Below are positions 34,108-42,115 of a stretch of DNA of 64,000 nt, piece by piece. How positions within the stretch are numbered: position 1 is the first letter of the stretch; each line of letters starts with the position of its first letter. This stretch comes from SVKR01 sp963605115. Lineage in GTDB: Bacteria > Bacillota > Clostridia > Oscillospirales > Oscillospiraceae. The translations under genes were made by a program, and so were the position numbers. A model generated the notes under the pieces. It was given only the letters and a program-made list of their open reading frames with translations. It was not told the origin of the DNA and did not search any database. The stretch is from positions 1 to 64,000 of the forward strand of contig CAVCTM010000003.1 in assembly GCA_963605115.1 (NCBI GenBank). Reading direction: 5' to 3'.

Positions 34108-34500
34108 ATGAAAAAGAAGATCAAATCTCTGCTCGGCGTCCTTTCCGCGGCGATCCTCGCCTGCGTTGCCTTCACCGGCTGTGCCACCACCGGTACGGAC
34201 GGCAGCACGTCCTCCGGCGGCGGCTATACGTCTATTATCATGATCGTCGTCCTGATCGCGGTGTTCTATTTCTTCATGATCCGTCCGGAGAACAAGAAGA
34301 AAAAGAAAGCCGAGGAGATGCGCAACAGCCTCGCCGTCGGCGACAAGATCACCACCATCGGCGGTATGGTCGGCAAGGTCGTTGACATCAGCGGCGACCT
34401 CATTACCTTCGAGACCGGCGAGGACCGCGTCCGCGTCCAGGTCACCAAGTGGGCGATTTCCACGAACAGCATCCAGAAGGAAGAACAGCCCGGCAAGTAA
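34108..34500 (+). CDS. yajC: Preprotein translocase subunit YajC with lipoprotein-like N terminus
   Basis: Accessory subunit of the SecDF complex. 130 residues. The core is typical: TM IIMIVVLIAVFYFFMIRP (~41-58), a Lys-rich cytoplasmic stretch, then SLAVGDKITTIGGMVGKV. Unusual is the N terminus: a basic start, hydrophobic stretch and FTGC (Cys25) that reads as a lipoprotein signal peptide, followed by a Gly/Ser/Thr linker. Most YajC proteins have only the single TM. ATG at 34108 follows AGGAGG; an upstream TTG frame start is less likely. Confidence 0.93.
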   Translation: MKKKIKSLLGVLSAAILACVAFTGCATTGTDGSTSSGGGYTSIIMIVVLIAVFYFFMIRPENKKKKKAEEMRNSLAVGDKITTIGGMVGKVVDISGDLITFETGEDRVRVQVTKWAISTNSIQKEEQPGK

Positions 34501-34521
34501 AAAACCGAACATCAAACGAAG

Positions 34522-34566
34522 CCTCCCCGAATAAGTTTGGAACAAGCTTATTCGGGGAGGTTTTTT
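34522..34566 (+). terminator. Terminator after yajC
   Basis: 14-bp perfect stem (34522-34535 with 34547-34560) followed by T6. It ends 2 bp before the next start codon, so the next gene would depend on readthrough or on an unseen promoter. Confidence 0.93.
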
Positions 34567-34568
34567 GC

Positions 34569-34970
34569 ATGGACAAGAAAATGACGGCGGAGCGTCGGCT
34601 TGTACGGCGTGCGGTCCTTGCGGGGCTTGGCGCCGCGGCGGGGACGCTGCTGCTCGTGCTGCTGGAGGCTGCGCTCTGCGCTTCGGGACGGCTGCCGCAG
34701 GGGAGGGAAGGGCTGTGGGCGCGCGCCGCGCTGCTGTTCGCGTCTGCCGCCGCGGGGCTCGTCGCCGCCGGCGGGGTCAAGACGGGGAAGCTGACCTACG
34801 CCGCAATGACCGCCGGGGTGCTGTCACTTTTTGTAATCATTTTGGGGCTTCTCTGCGAAAGTTCTACGCTGATCAACATCTCGCTTCTCTGGAATCTTCT
34901 CGCCGTGCTATGTGGTGTTTTCGCCGGGACTATGTTGACCGCCCGCAGGCGGCGCAGAAGGAGAAGGTGA
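34569..34970 (+). CDS. TIGR04086-type small membrane protein
   Basis: 133 residues, about four hydrophobic helices (~15-35, ~50-70, ~77-95, ~100-122), strongly basic C terminus of consecutive Arg. The family and its place next to yajC are common in Clostridia, but no function is known. The ATG at 34569 directly follows the T tract of the yajC terminator and has no visible RBS, so expression is doubtful or depends on readthrough. In relatives the peptide SCIFF and its radical SAM enzyme often follow; they are absent here. Confidence 0.75.
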   Translation: MDKKMTAERRLVRRAVLAGLGAAAGTLLLVLLEAALCASGRLPQGREGLWARAALLFASAAAGLVAAGGVKTGKLTYAAMTAGVLSLFVIILGLLCESSTLINISLLWNLLAVLCGVFAGTMLTARRRRRRRR

Positions 34971-35199
34971 ATCCGGAAGATAACATACAGTCATCAAATA
35001 TGAGAGTTAACATAATTCCGACTTGATTACCAAGATATGGGATTGATTACAAAATGGAGTCACAAGATATCGTTTGCAATGACTGAAATTGCAGGAGAAT
35101 CGAGTGAGAAAGCGCTGCCGGATTGACAAGGTTAACATAATATAGTTGACATAATATTTAAGCATAATCCACAAAAATCAACTTATTTTTCCAAAGCTC
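34971..35199. other. AT-rich island with repeated TTAACATAAT/TTGACATAAT and a short orphan ORF
   Basis: About 230 bp much richer in A+T than the surroundings. GTTAACATAAT occurs near 35005 and 35131, and GTTGACATAAT near 35145, all in the same direction. A 29-codon frame (35037-35126, MGLITKWSHK...) has no RBS and no recognisable relative. It may be a decayed mobile remnant. No tRNA, riboswitch or dif-like palindrome was recognised. Confidence 0.4.
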
Positions 35200-35228
35200 T
35201 TGATTACGGGAGGAATTTGCGGTATATT
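35200..35228 (+). promoter_or_regulatory. Promoter of spoIIM-like/xerD operon
   Basis: TTGATT (35200-35205), 17-bp spacer, TATATT (35223-35228), preceded by AAAGCTC as at 30513. Confidence 0.6.
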
Positions 35229-35292
35229 ATGTTCGCCTGCTGTTATGTAAATCAGCGGAATCCGCGGCGCACGGAGAGGTGCGTGATTTTTA

Positions 35293-35880
35293 ATGGGCAG
35301 GTTTTTCTTTTTGCCGCCCCCGAAGCGGGGCTGGACAAGGCGGGACGGCGGCGCGCTGCCGCTGCTGCTCGCAATGCTGTTTTTCGGCGTGCTGGCTGGC
35401 GCTGCCGCGGCGATGCTTTTCCGCGCTGACACGGCGGGGGAGCTTGACGCCGCCGCGATCGCCGCCCTTCCGCCGACGACGCTGCTGCGCTCGCTCTGGC
35501 GCGCGCTGCGGTTTTTTCTTCTGCTTTTTCTGCTGGGGACGAGCTGGCTCGGTGTGGTGTTCACGCCGGCAGCGGCGCTGCTGCGCGGCGCGTTCCTCGG
35601 TCATGGCGTGGCGGCTCTTTATGCCGCCTATTCTTACCGCGGGCTGCTTGCCGCGCTGATCGTGGTCGGCGTGCCGGCGCTCTGGTCGCTGCCGTGCTTC
35701 CTCTGCGCGGCGGGGGATGCGTTTTCCGCCTCCCGTGCGCTCGCGTCGATGCGCTTCGGCGTCTCCGCTCCGGCGGACCGCGCCGCCGCGCTCCGCCGCA
35801 TGCTGCTGATCCTCCCCTTGGTCGCGCTGGACGCCGTCTACGGCTTTTATTTTGCACCCATGCTGCTCCGGCAGCTTTAG
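35293..35880 (+). CDS. SpoIIM-family membrane protein
   Basis: 195 residues, basic N terminus and about five hydrophobic helices, with the soluble FRADTAGELDAAAIAALPP segment after TM1 and GTSWLGVVFTPAAALLRGAFLGHG resembling the SpoIIM/DUF95 helix pair. SpoIIM is part of the DMP engulfment complex with SpoIID and SpoIIP. Position directly upstream of xerD matches the spoIIM-xerD neighbourhood of Bacillus and Clostridia and supports the call; sequence similarity alone is moderate. GAGAGG lies ~12 nt before the ATG. Confidence 0.65.
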   Translation: MGRFFFLPPPKRGWTRRDGGALPLLLAMLFFGVLAGAAAAMLFRADTAGELDAAAIAALPPTTLLRSLWRALRFFLLLFLLGTSWLGVVFTPAAALLRGAFLGHGVAALYAAYSYRGLLAALIVVGVPALWSLPCFLCAAGDAFSASRALASMRFGVSAPADRAAALRRMLLILPLVALDAVYGFYFAPMLLRQL

Positions 35881-35906
35881 AGACTTAGAGAAAGGAGATA
35901 CGAAGG

Positions 35907-36797
35907 ATGAAGGATTCGCTCTGTCTTACGAAGTATGAGAGCTACCTCAAAAACGAAAAAAACGCCTCGGCGAACACCCTCGCCTCCTATCTCCGCGATA
36001 TCCGACAGCTCGGCGAATATCTCTCCTCCCACACGGACCTCGGCTTCACCGCAGCGGACGAGGCTATTCTGACGGAGTACATCGCGTGGCTGAAGGGGAA
36101 GGGCAAGTCCGTCGCCACCGTGTCGCGCGCCATCGCGTCCATCAAGGGGTTTTACGGCTTCCTGCTCGATTCCGGCGCGGTGGACCATAATCCCGCCGCC
36201 GTCCTCGTTCCGGACAAGACCACCCAGAAGCTGCCGCAGATCCTCACCAGCAAGGAGGTCGAGCTGCTGCTCGAACAGCCGGAGTGCGTGGACGCCAAGG
36301 GCTACCGCGACCGCGCGATGCTGGAGCTGCTCTACGCGACGGGCATCCGCGTCAGCGAGCTCATCAATCTGGACGTCTCCGACTTAAGTCTCGCCGCCGG
36401 GATCGTCACCTGCCGCGGCAGGGACCACGAGCGCGCCATCCCGCTCTATTCCGCGGCGATCAAGGCGCTCGGCGAATATGTCGAGTTCATCCGCCCGCGG
36501 ATGATCGCCTCGCCGGACGAAAAGGCGCTGTTTGTGAACGTCAGCGGCGAGCGCATGAGCCGGCAGGGATTCTGGAAGCTCATCAAGTCCTATCAGGTCA
36601 AGGCGGGCATCGAGAAGGACATCACGCCCCATACCCTGCGCCACTCCTTCGCGGCGCACCTGCTGGAAAACGGCGCGGACCTCCACTCCATTCAGGAGAT
36701 GCTCGGACATGCCGACATCAGCTCCACGCAGATCTATTCCCACCTCGTGAAAAAGCAGCTCAAGGACGTCTACAATAAGGCGCACCCCAGAGCGTGA
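35907..36797 (+). CDS. xerD: Tyrosine recombinase XerD
   Basis: Resolves chromosome dimers at dif with XerC. 296 residues: SAM-like N domain (~5-90), catalytic domain with R148 (ATGIRVSEL), H242-x2-R245 (HTLRHS), H268 (LGHADIS) and nucleophile Y277 (QIYSH). Odd: the beta-hairpin lysine (K172 in the usual GKGxKER) is Arg here (CRGRDHER), a conservative replacement. RBS AAAGGAGAT. Operon with the SpoIIM-like gene; terminator at 36811. Confidence 0.93.
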   Translation: MKDSLCLTKYESYLKNEKNASANTLASYLRDIRQLGEYLSSHTDLGFTAADEAILTEYIAWLKGKGKSVATVSRAIASIKGFYGFLLDSGAVDHNPAAVLVPDKTTQKLPQILTSKEVELLLEQPECVDAKGYRDRAMLELLYATGIRVSELINLDVSDLSLAAGIVTCRGRDHERAIPLYSAAIKALGEYVEFIRPRMIASPDEKALFVNVSGERMSRQGFWKLIKSYQVKAGIEKDITPHTLRHSFAAHLLENGADLHSIQEMLGHADISSTQIYSHLVKKQLKDVYNKAHPRA

Positions 36798-36810
36798 AAA
36801 AAGAGAGCGA

Positions 36811-36840
36811 GCCGGTCGGAGGGAACTCCGGCCGGTTTTT
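36811..36840 (+). terminator. Terminator after xerD
   Basis: About 10-bp stem (36811-36821 with 36826-36835, one G-T pair) followed by T5. Confidence 0.88.
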
Positions 36841-36844
36841 GCTG

Positions 36845-36874
36845 TTGCCAAGGCTGCTGACAGTGTGCTATAAT
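36845..36874 (+). promoter_or_regulatory. Promoter of ruvCAB
   Basis: TTGCCA (36845-36850), 18-bp spacer, perfect TATAAT (36869-36874) with extended -10 TGC directly before it. Confidence 0.75.
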
Positions 36875-36903
36875 GATACGGTTAATCGGAAAGGAGGGAC
36901 GCT

Positions 36904-37419
36904 ATGCGCATCCTCGGCATCGACCCCGGCATCGCGACCGTCGGCTTCGGCGTCATCGACGCGGACCGCGGGCGGCAGAGCTATGTTTCCTGCGGCGTCA
37001 TCAGCACCCCGGCGCATACGCCGCTCTCGTCCCGCTTAAACCAGATCTACGAGGACCTCGGTCAGCTTATCGACACCTTCAAGCCCGATGCGATCAGCAT
37101 AGAGGAGCTTTTTTTCAACACGAATATCACGACCGGCATCTCCGTGGCGCAGGGGCGCGGCGTGATCCTGCTCGCCGCTTACCGCCGCGGCGTCCCCGTG
37201 TTCGAATACACCCCGCTTCAGGTCAAGCAGGCGGTCGTCGGCTACGGGCGCGCGGAAAAGCGGCAGGTCATCGACATGGTGCGGCGCATCCTGAACATGC
37301 CCGCGCCGCCGAAGCCGGATGACGCGGCGGACGCCGTTGCCATGGCGATCTGCCACGCGCGCAGCGCGACCTCGCTGCTCAGCAGAAATGGAGGAGACAA
37401 CTCATGTTCCACTATATAA
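36904..37419 (+). CDS. ruvC: Holliday junction endonuclease RuvC
   Basis: Cuts Holliday junctions made by RuvAB migration. 171 residues with the RNase H fold acidic residues: D7 (GIDPGIA), E67/E68 (SIEELFF), and D139/D140/D143 (PDDAADA). RBS AAAGGAGGG 8 nt upstream. Its 3' end overlaps ruvA by 16 bp. Confidence 0.96.
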   Translation: MRILGIDPGIATVGFGVIDADRGRQSYVSCGVISTPAHTPLSSRLNQIYEDLGQLIDTFKPDAISIEELFFNTNITTGISVAQGRGVILLAAYRRGVPVFEYTPLQVKQAVVGYGRAEKRQVIDMVRRILNMPAPPKPDDAADAVAMAICHARSATSLLSRNGGDNSCSTI

Positions 37420-38015
37420 ACGGCACCGCGGCGGAGCTGCTGCCGAACCTCGCCGTCGTCGACTGCGGCGGGATCGGCTTCGAGATCAACACCTCCGCCT
37501 ATTCGCTGAGCCAGCTCCGTGTGGGCGAGCCGGCGAAGCTTTATACCTTCGTCTATATCCGCGAGGACGCCTTTGATATTTACGGCTTCTGCACCAAGCA
37601 GGAAAAGCGCTGCTTCGAGATGCTCATCGGCGTCTCCGGCGTCGGACCGAAGGCGGCACTCTCCATTCTCTCCGCGGGAACACCGGAGGACCTGCTGCTG
37701 GCGATCGTCTCGGAGAACGAGAAGGCGATCACCGCCGCGCCGGGCGTCGGCAAAAAGCTTGCGCAGCGCGTGATCCTTGAGCTGAAGGACAAGCTCGGCG
37801 GTGAGATGACGGAGCTCTCCTTCCGCGGCAAGGGCGCCGCACCGACGCCCGCACCGCTCGGCAAGGACATCCGCGCGGACGCAGCCGCCGCCCTCGCCGT
37901 CCTCGGTTACGGCACGGCGGAGATCAACGCCGCGCTCCGCCGCGTGGAAAACGCGGAGCAGCTTAATACCGAGCAGCTCGTCAAGGCGGCGCTGAATCAG
38001 CTTTTGATCCAGTAA
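37404..38015 (+). CDS. ruvA: Holliday junction DNA helicase subunit RuvA
   Basis: Junction-binding subunit. 203 residues: N-terminal OB fold (~1-62), two helix-hairpin-helix motifs (GVSGVGPKAALSIL, APGVGKKLAQRVILEL) and a C-terminal three-helix domain for RuvB after a Pro-rich hinge (~145). Translation is coupled with ruvC. Confidence 0.96.
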   Translation: MFHYINGTAAELLPNLAVVDCGGIGFEINTSAYSLSQLRVGEPAKLYTFVYIREDAFDIYGFCTKQEKRCFEMLIGVSGVGPKAALSILSAGTPEDLLLAIVSENEKAITAAPGVGKKLAQRVILELKDKLGGEMTELSFRGKGAAPTPAPLGKDIRADAAAALAVLGYGTAEINAALRRVENAEQLNTEQLVKAALNQLLIQ

Positions 38016-38036
38016 GAGGGGAGGAGGGGACAGCTT

Positions 38037-39086
38037 ATGGCAATCGAATTTTCGGACAGCAGCTTTGACCGGCAGCAGCCGCCCATCACGACGGCGGCGA
38101 GCCTTCCGGAGGACCGGATCGAGGGCTCGCTCCGCCCGCGCTTTCTGAGCGAATACACGGGACAGGAGAAGGCTAAGGAGAACCTGAAGGTCTTTATCGA
38201 GGCGGCGAAACTGCGCGGCGAGCCGCTGGACCACGTTCTGCTCTCCGGACCTCCGGGACTCGGCAAGACGACGCTCGCGTCCATCATCGCGAACGAGATG
38301 GGCGTCAATATGCGCATCACCTCCGGTCCGACCATCGAAAAGGCGGGCGACCTCGCCGCACTGCTCACAAATTTGCAGGAAAACGACATTCTCTTTGTCG
38401 ATGAGATCCACCGCCTGAACCGGCAGGTGGAGGAGATCCTCTATCCCGCGATGGAGGATTACGCCATCGACATTATCATCGGCAAGGGTCCGAGCGCGAA
38501 CTCCATCCGGCTCGACCTCCCAAAATTCACGCTCATCGGCGCGACGACCCGCTCCGGTCAGCTCACTGCGCCGCTGCGCGACCGCTTCGGCGTGGCGCTC
38601 CGTCTGGAGCTCTACACTCCGGAGGAGCTCCAGCGCATCATCCTGCGCTCCGCGGGGATTCTCGGCGTTGAGATCGAGCGCAGCGGCGCGGAGGAGATCG
38701 CCCGCCGAAGCCGCGGAACACCGCGGATCGCGAACCGCATGCTCCGCCGCGTGCGCGATTTTGCGCAGGTGCGCGCCGACGGCGTTATCACGCGCGAGGT
38801 CGCGGACGAGGCGCTGACGCGGCTTGAGGTGGACCACATGGGGCTCGACGCGCTGGACCGCCGCATGCTGCGCAGCATCATCGAGTTCTATTCCGGCGGT
38901 CCCGTCGGGCTGGACACCCTCGCCGCCACGATCAACGAGGAGGCGGTCACGCTGGAGGACGTCTATGAGCCTTACCTGCTCCAGCAGGGCTTCCTGACGC
39001 GCACGCCGCGCGGCCGCTGCGTTACGCAGAAGGCGTATGAGCACCTCGGCATCCCGTTTCAGGGGCAAAGCAGGCTCGATTTGTGA
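38037..39086 (+). CDS. ruvB: Holliday junction DNA helicase subunit RuvB
   Basis: AAA+ motor for branch migration. 349 residues: EYTGQEKAKENL start of the AAA domain, Walker A GPPGLGKTTLA (~64-74), Walker B ILFVDEIHRL, sensor 1 IGATTR, Arg finger region LRDRFGV, C-terminal winged helix (~260-330). RBS GAGGAGG. Followed by a weak CCGAC/GTCGG hairpin near 39093 with a T-rich run. Confidence 0.97.
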   Translation: MAIEFSDSSFDRQQPPITTAASLPEDRIEGSLRPRFLSEYTGQEKAKENLKVFIEAAKLRGEPLDHVLLSGPPGLGKTTLASIIANEMGVNMRITSGPTIEKAGDLAALLTNLQENDILFVDEIHRLNRQVEEILYPAMEDYAIDIIIGKGPSANSIRLDLPKFTLIGATTRSGQLTAPLRDRFGVALRLELYTPEELQRIILRSAGILGVEIERSGAEEIARRSRGTPRIANRMLRRVRDFAQVRADGVITREVADEALTRLEVDHMGLDALDRRMLRSIIEFYSGGPVGLDTLAATINEEAVTLEDVYEPYLLQQGFLTRTPRGRCVTQKAYEHLGIPFQGQSRLDL

Positions 39087-39145
39087 CGAATCGCCGACCA
39101 AGCTTGTCGGGATTTCACAATTTTTTTACAATTTCACAGAAATCC

Positions 39146-39174
39146 TTGACAAATTGTACGAAAGCGGATATAAT
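39146..39174 (+). promoter_or_regulatory. Sigma A-type consensus promoter of sigH
   Basis: TTGACA (39146-39151), 17-bp spacer, TATAAT (39169-39174): full consensus, the strongest promoter match in the window. Confidence 0.85.
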
Positions 39175-39198
39175 CCAATTTAGATTTTTTGGAGTAAG

Positions 39199-39831
39199 TT
39201 GATATCCCCCATGAATTATCCCGCACTGACTGATCAGGAATTGCAGCGCCTCGCCGCAAAGGGCGATGACGACGCCGCGAGCGAGCTCGTTTTCCGCTAC
39301 CGCAGGATCGTAAAGATCTGCATCCGCCCGTATTTTCTGGCGGGGGGCGACAGCGAGGATCTGCTTCAGGAGGGGATGATCGGTCTGCTCCATGCCATCC
39401 GCGAGTTTGACCCTGAGGCGGGAGCCTCGTTCAAGACCTTTGCGGAGCTTTGCATCAAGCGCCGCGTTATCAGCGCGGCGAAGTCCGCCTCCAGATTGAA
39501 GCATGCCCCTTTGAATGACGGCATTTCGCTGGAGGAGATCCTCTCTGAAGAAGCCCAACTCGACTCTGCTTTGATCGGACAGACCTTTGCCCGGTCGCCG
39601 GAAGACCAGATTCTTGCCAGAGAGCGCGAATGCGATTTTATTTCCACCTTTTCACGGTATTTGTCAGATTTTGAGCGAAAGATCCTGTCCGATTATTTAC
39701 ACGGTCTATCCTATGCGGAGATCGCGGAGCGCCGCTCCCGGTCCCCGAAATCCGTTGACAATGCCGTACAGCGCATCAGGAAGAAACTGGCGCGACACCT
39801 TCATTCCGGCGATTTCAGCGATTTAAGCTGA
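39199..39831 (+). CDS. sigH: Sigma-H family RNA polymerase sigma factor
   Basis: Sigma-70 family factor of the SigH (Spo0H) type that drives early sporulation and transition-state genes. ~210 residues. Region 2: YFLAGGDSEDLLQEGMIGLLHAIREFDP, FKTFAELCIKRRVISAAKSASRLKHAPLN, a SigH signature. Region 4: LHGLSYAEIAERRSRSPKSVDNAVQRIRKKL. Two starts are possible: TTG at 39199, 4 nt after GGAG, and ATG at 39211, whose spacing to the same GGAG is 16 nt. The consensus promoter suggests high vegetative transcription. Confidence 0.9.
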   Translation: MISPMNYPALTDQELQRLAAKGDDDAASELVFRYRRIVKICIRPYFLAGGDSEDLLQEGMIGLLHAIREFDPEAGASFKTFAELCIKRRVISAAKSASRLKHAPLNDGISLEEILSEEAQLDSALIGQTFARSPEDQILARERECDFISTFSRYLSDFERKILSDYLHGLSYAEIAERRSRSPKSVDNAVQRIRKKLARHLHSGDFSDLS

Positions 39832-39879
39832 CGCAAATATTACACGCCCCTAAAGGCAAGATCAAAGAGAGGATTCAAA

Positions 39880-40158
39880 ATGTACGAAGACAAGACCCTT
39901 ATTTGCAAAGAGTGCGGCAACGAGTTCGTGTTCACCGCCGGTGAGCAGGAGTTCTACGCGGAGCGCGGCTTCCAGAACGAGCCCCAGCGCTGCAAGGCGT
40001 GCCGTGATGCCCGCAAGACCGCTTCCCGCGGTCCGCGCGAGTTCTTCACCGCTACCTGCGCTGCCTGCGGCGGCGAGGCGCGCGTGCCTTTCCAGCCCCG
40101 CGACGACCGCCCGGTCTACTGCAGCGACTGCTTTGCGAAGATGAAGGCTGCTGAGTAA
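39880..40158 (+). CDS. Small zinc-ribbon protein
   Basis: 92 residues with four CxxC pairs: CKECGNEF (~9), CKACRD (~38), CAACGGEA (~60), CSDCFAK (~81), enough for two zinc knuckles, and the family phrase FTAGEQEFYAERGF. Widespread in Clostridia, function unknown; similar proteins are very abundant in some species. RBS AGAGGATT. Own terminator follows at 40171. Confidence 0.85.
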   Translation: MYEDKTLICKECGNEFVFTAGEQEFYAERGFQNEPQRCKACRDARKTASRGPREFFTATCAACGGEARVPFQPRDDRPVYCSDCFAKMKAAE

Positions 40159-40170
40159 GATTCAGCATAT

Positions 40171-40213
40171 AAAAAGGACGCCGGGATTTTCCTCCCGCGT
40201 CCTTTTTATTATG
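40171..40213. terminator. Bidirectional terminator
   Basis: AAAAAGGACG-C-CGGGA (40171-40186) pairs with TCCCG-CGTCCTTTTT (40193-40207), followed by more T. Confidence 0.88.
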
Positions 40214-40253
40214 CCTTTTTTCGGAAAAAGGGCAGGGAATATCAAAAATATAG

Positions 40254-40283
40254 TTGAATTTTGCACGCGGTCTGATATATAAT
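40254..40283 (+). promoter_or_regulatory. Promoter of DUF1858 gene
   Basis: TTGAAT (40254-40259), 18-bp spacer, TATAAT (40278-40283). Confidence 0.7.
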
Positions 40284-40321
40284 ATCCATGCAAATATAAA
40301 TTACCGGAGGTCAAACAAGCT

Positions 40322-40525
40322 ATGTTTGAAGTTACCAAGGATACCGTTATTTCCGACATCATGATGAACGCGCCGGATTCCGTCCCCCTGTTTCAGGAGA
40401 TCGGCATGCACTGCATGGGCTGCGCCCTCGCCACCGGCGAGAACGTGGAGCAGGCATGCGCTGCCCACGGTGTGGACGTCGACGCCTTCCTCAAGAAGCT
40501 CAACGAGTTCATCGCGAACAGCTGA
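40322..40525 (+). CDS. DUF1858-domain protein
   Basis: 67 residues. Entire length is the DUF1858 module: VISDIMMNAPDSVPLFQEIGMHCMGCALATGENVEQAC. The conserved HCxGC is the feature shared with the N termini of ScdA/RIC iron-sulfur repair proteins and hybrid-cluster-type anaerobic proteins. Stand-alone copies are common in strict anaerobes; role unknown, possibly redox or cluster-related. GGAGG lies 11 nt before the ATG. Confidence 0.88.
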   Translation: MFEVTKDTVISDIMMNAPDSVPLFQEIGMHCMGCALATGENVEQACAAHGVDVDAFLKKLNEFIANS

Positions 40526-40541
40526 GAAAGTGCTCAAAAAG

Positions 40542-40575
40542 CGGCGGGGTCTTTTGTGGGACCCCGCCGATTTTT
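40542..40575 (+). terminator. Terminator after DUF1858 gene
   Basis: 10-bp perfect stem (40542-40551 with 40560-40569) followed by ATTTTTA. Confidence 0.88.
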
Positions 40576-40597
40576 ATGAAAGGGACGCTGGAAAAAT

Positions 40598-41290
40598 ATG
40601 CCAATCACCCTCTCGCCGCGTCTGCGGCGCATCGCAGACTTTGTGCCCCCCGGCGCGGTCGTCGCCGACGTCGGCACGGACCACGCCTACATCCCCATCT
40701 GGCTGCTCCAAAGCGGCGTTTCCGCCCGCGCCGTCGCGACGGATATCAAGCCCGGTCCGCTCCGCAACGCGCTGCGCGACGCGGAGCGCTGCGGCGTTTC
40801 CGAGTGCCTGACGCTGACGCTCTGCGACGGGCTCACCGGCGTGGACCCGGACAGTGTGGACACCGTTATCGCCGCCGGAATGGGCGGGGAGACCATTCAG
40901 AATATCCTTGCCGCCGCGCCGTGGAGCTGGGAAAAGCGGCTCATTTTGCAGCCGCAGACCAAGTTTTACGAGCTGCGCCGCTGGCTGCGTGACCACGGGC
41001 TGCGCATTGCGGACGCCGCGCTCAGCTATGACGCCGGGCGGCTCTATCTCGTCTGGCTCGTGGAAAAGGGGGAGGGGGAGCCGGACGACTATCCCATCGA
41101 CCGCGCGCTCATCGAAAAGCGCGACCCGCTCCTGCGGCATTATCTGGAGGAGCAGATCAAGCGTCTGCTGAGCCAGACGCAGGGCATGGCGCGCTCCGAC
41201 CGCGCGGACGCGGAAACGCTCCGCCGCCTGCAAACGGAGCTCAGCGCACTGCAAACACTCTATCAGGAGGTCAAGACATGGCAAGCGTAA
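40598..41290 (+). CDS. trmK: tRNA (adenine(22)-N1)-methyltransferase
   Basis: Methylates A22 of tRNA. 230 residues: SPRLRRIADFVPPGAVVADVGTDHAYIP (SAM-binding motif I, ~6-33), AAGMGGETI (~92-100), LQPQTKFYELRRWLRDHG, and a C-terminal coiled coil (~165-228). The pairing with a Nif3-family gene, overlapping by 13 bp, is the usual arrangement in Bacillota. An ATG at 40576 is out of frame. Confidence 0.94.
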   Translation: MPITLSPRLRRIADFVPPGAVVADVGTDHAYIPIWLLQSGVSARAVATDIKPGPLRNALRDAERCGVSECLTLTLCDGLTGVDPDSVDTVIAAGMGGETIQNILAAAPWSWEKRLILQPQTKFYELRRWLRDHGLRIADAALSYDAGRLYLVWLVEKGEGEPDDYPIDRALIEKRDPLLRHYLEEQIKRLLSQTQGMARSDRADAETLRRLQTELSALQTLYQEVKTWQA

Positions 41291-42072
41291 GAGAGATCTG
41301 CGATTTTTTCAACGAAAACGTGCCGTTTTATACGAAATTCGACTTTGACAACATCGGTCTGCTCGTCGGCGACCCGGCGCAGGAGGTGCATCGCGTGCTG
41401 ACGGCGCTGGACATTACGGATGCCGTCATCGCCGAAGCGGGCGAGCTCGGTGCGCAGCTCATCGTGTCCCATCATCCGCTTATTTTCGATCCGCTCAAGA
41501 CCGTGCTTGCGGACGACTATAAGGGACGCAAGCTCTACCGGCTTATCCGGGAGGATATCTCCGCCATCTGCCTCCACACGAATCTGGACACGGCGGACGG
41601 CGGCGTGAACGACTGCCTGATGGATGCGCTCGGCGGCACCGTGACCGGGCTGCTGGACCCCCACGGCGTCCACCCGGACGGCAGACCCTACGGTGTTGCG
41701 CGTCTCGGTGAGCTGCCGGAGGCGATGGAGCTGGAGGCGTTTCTGGCGCACACAAAGCGCGCCCTCGGCGTCAATGCGCTGCGCTATGTTTCCGGCGGCA
41801 AGCCGGTGAAGCGCCTCGCCTGCTGCGGCGGAGCCGGCGGCAGCGAGATCGAGAAGGCGTTCCGCGCCGGCTGCGACACCTATGTGACCGCGGACCTCAA
41901 GTATGACCACTTTCTCTGGGCGAAGGAGATGGGGCTCAATCTCATCGACGCGGACCATTTCTGCACGGAAAACGTCGTCGTCCCGCACCTCGCCGCGCTC
42001 CTGCGCGGTCGCTTCCCGGCGCTCGATGTCCGCATCAGTACCCGTCATAAGCAGACGGCTCAAGTATTTTGA
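41278..42072 (+). CDS. Nif3-like dinuclear metal centre protein
   Basis: 264 residues. Metal ligands of the Nif3/YqfO family: DFDNIGLLVG, VSHHPLIFDP (two His), LHTNLDTADGGVND, and DADHFCTENVV near the C terminus. Annotated in databases as GTP cyclohydrolase I type 2 homologue, but the in vivo reaction is unproven. Overlaps trmK by 13 bp. Confidence 0.93.
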   Translation: MASVREICDFFNENVPFYTKFDFDNIGLLVGDPAQEVHRVLTALDITDAVIAEAGELGAQLIVSHHPLIFDPLKTVLADDYKGRKLYRLIREDISAICLHTNLDTADGGVNDCLMDALGGTVTGLLDPHGVHPDGRPYGVARLGELPEAMELEAFLAHTKRALGVNALRYVSGGKPVKRLACCGGAGGSEIEKAFRAGCDTYVTADLKYDHFLWAKEMGLNLIDADHFCTENVVVPHLAALLRGRFPALDVRISTRHKQTAQVF

Positions 42073-42109
42073 AAAAAAGCAGCCTGACAAACTGTCAGGC
42101 TGCTTTTTT
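42073..42109. terminator. Bidirectional terminator
   Basis: A17-type stem: A6 plus GCAGCCTGACA (to 42089) pairs with TGTCAGGCTGC plus T6 (42093-42109). It serves the Nif3-family gene and the convergent propeller gene. Confidence 0.93.
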
Positions 42110-42115
42110 ATGCGT

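Noticed and set aside
35126..35160. dif-like XerCD site in the AT-rich island upstream of xerD
   Set aside because: The TTAACATAAT/TTGACATAAT elements are direct repeats, whereas dif needs inverted 11-bp arms around a 6-bp centre.
34501..35292. SCIFF peptide gene expected near yajC and the TIGR04086-type gene
   Set aside because: No six-cysteine peptide frame is present in any frame of this stretch.
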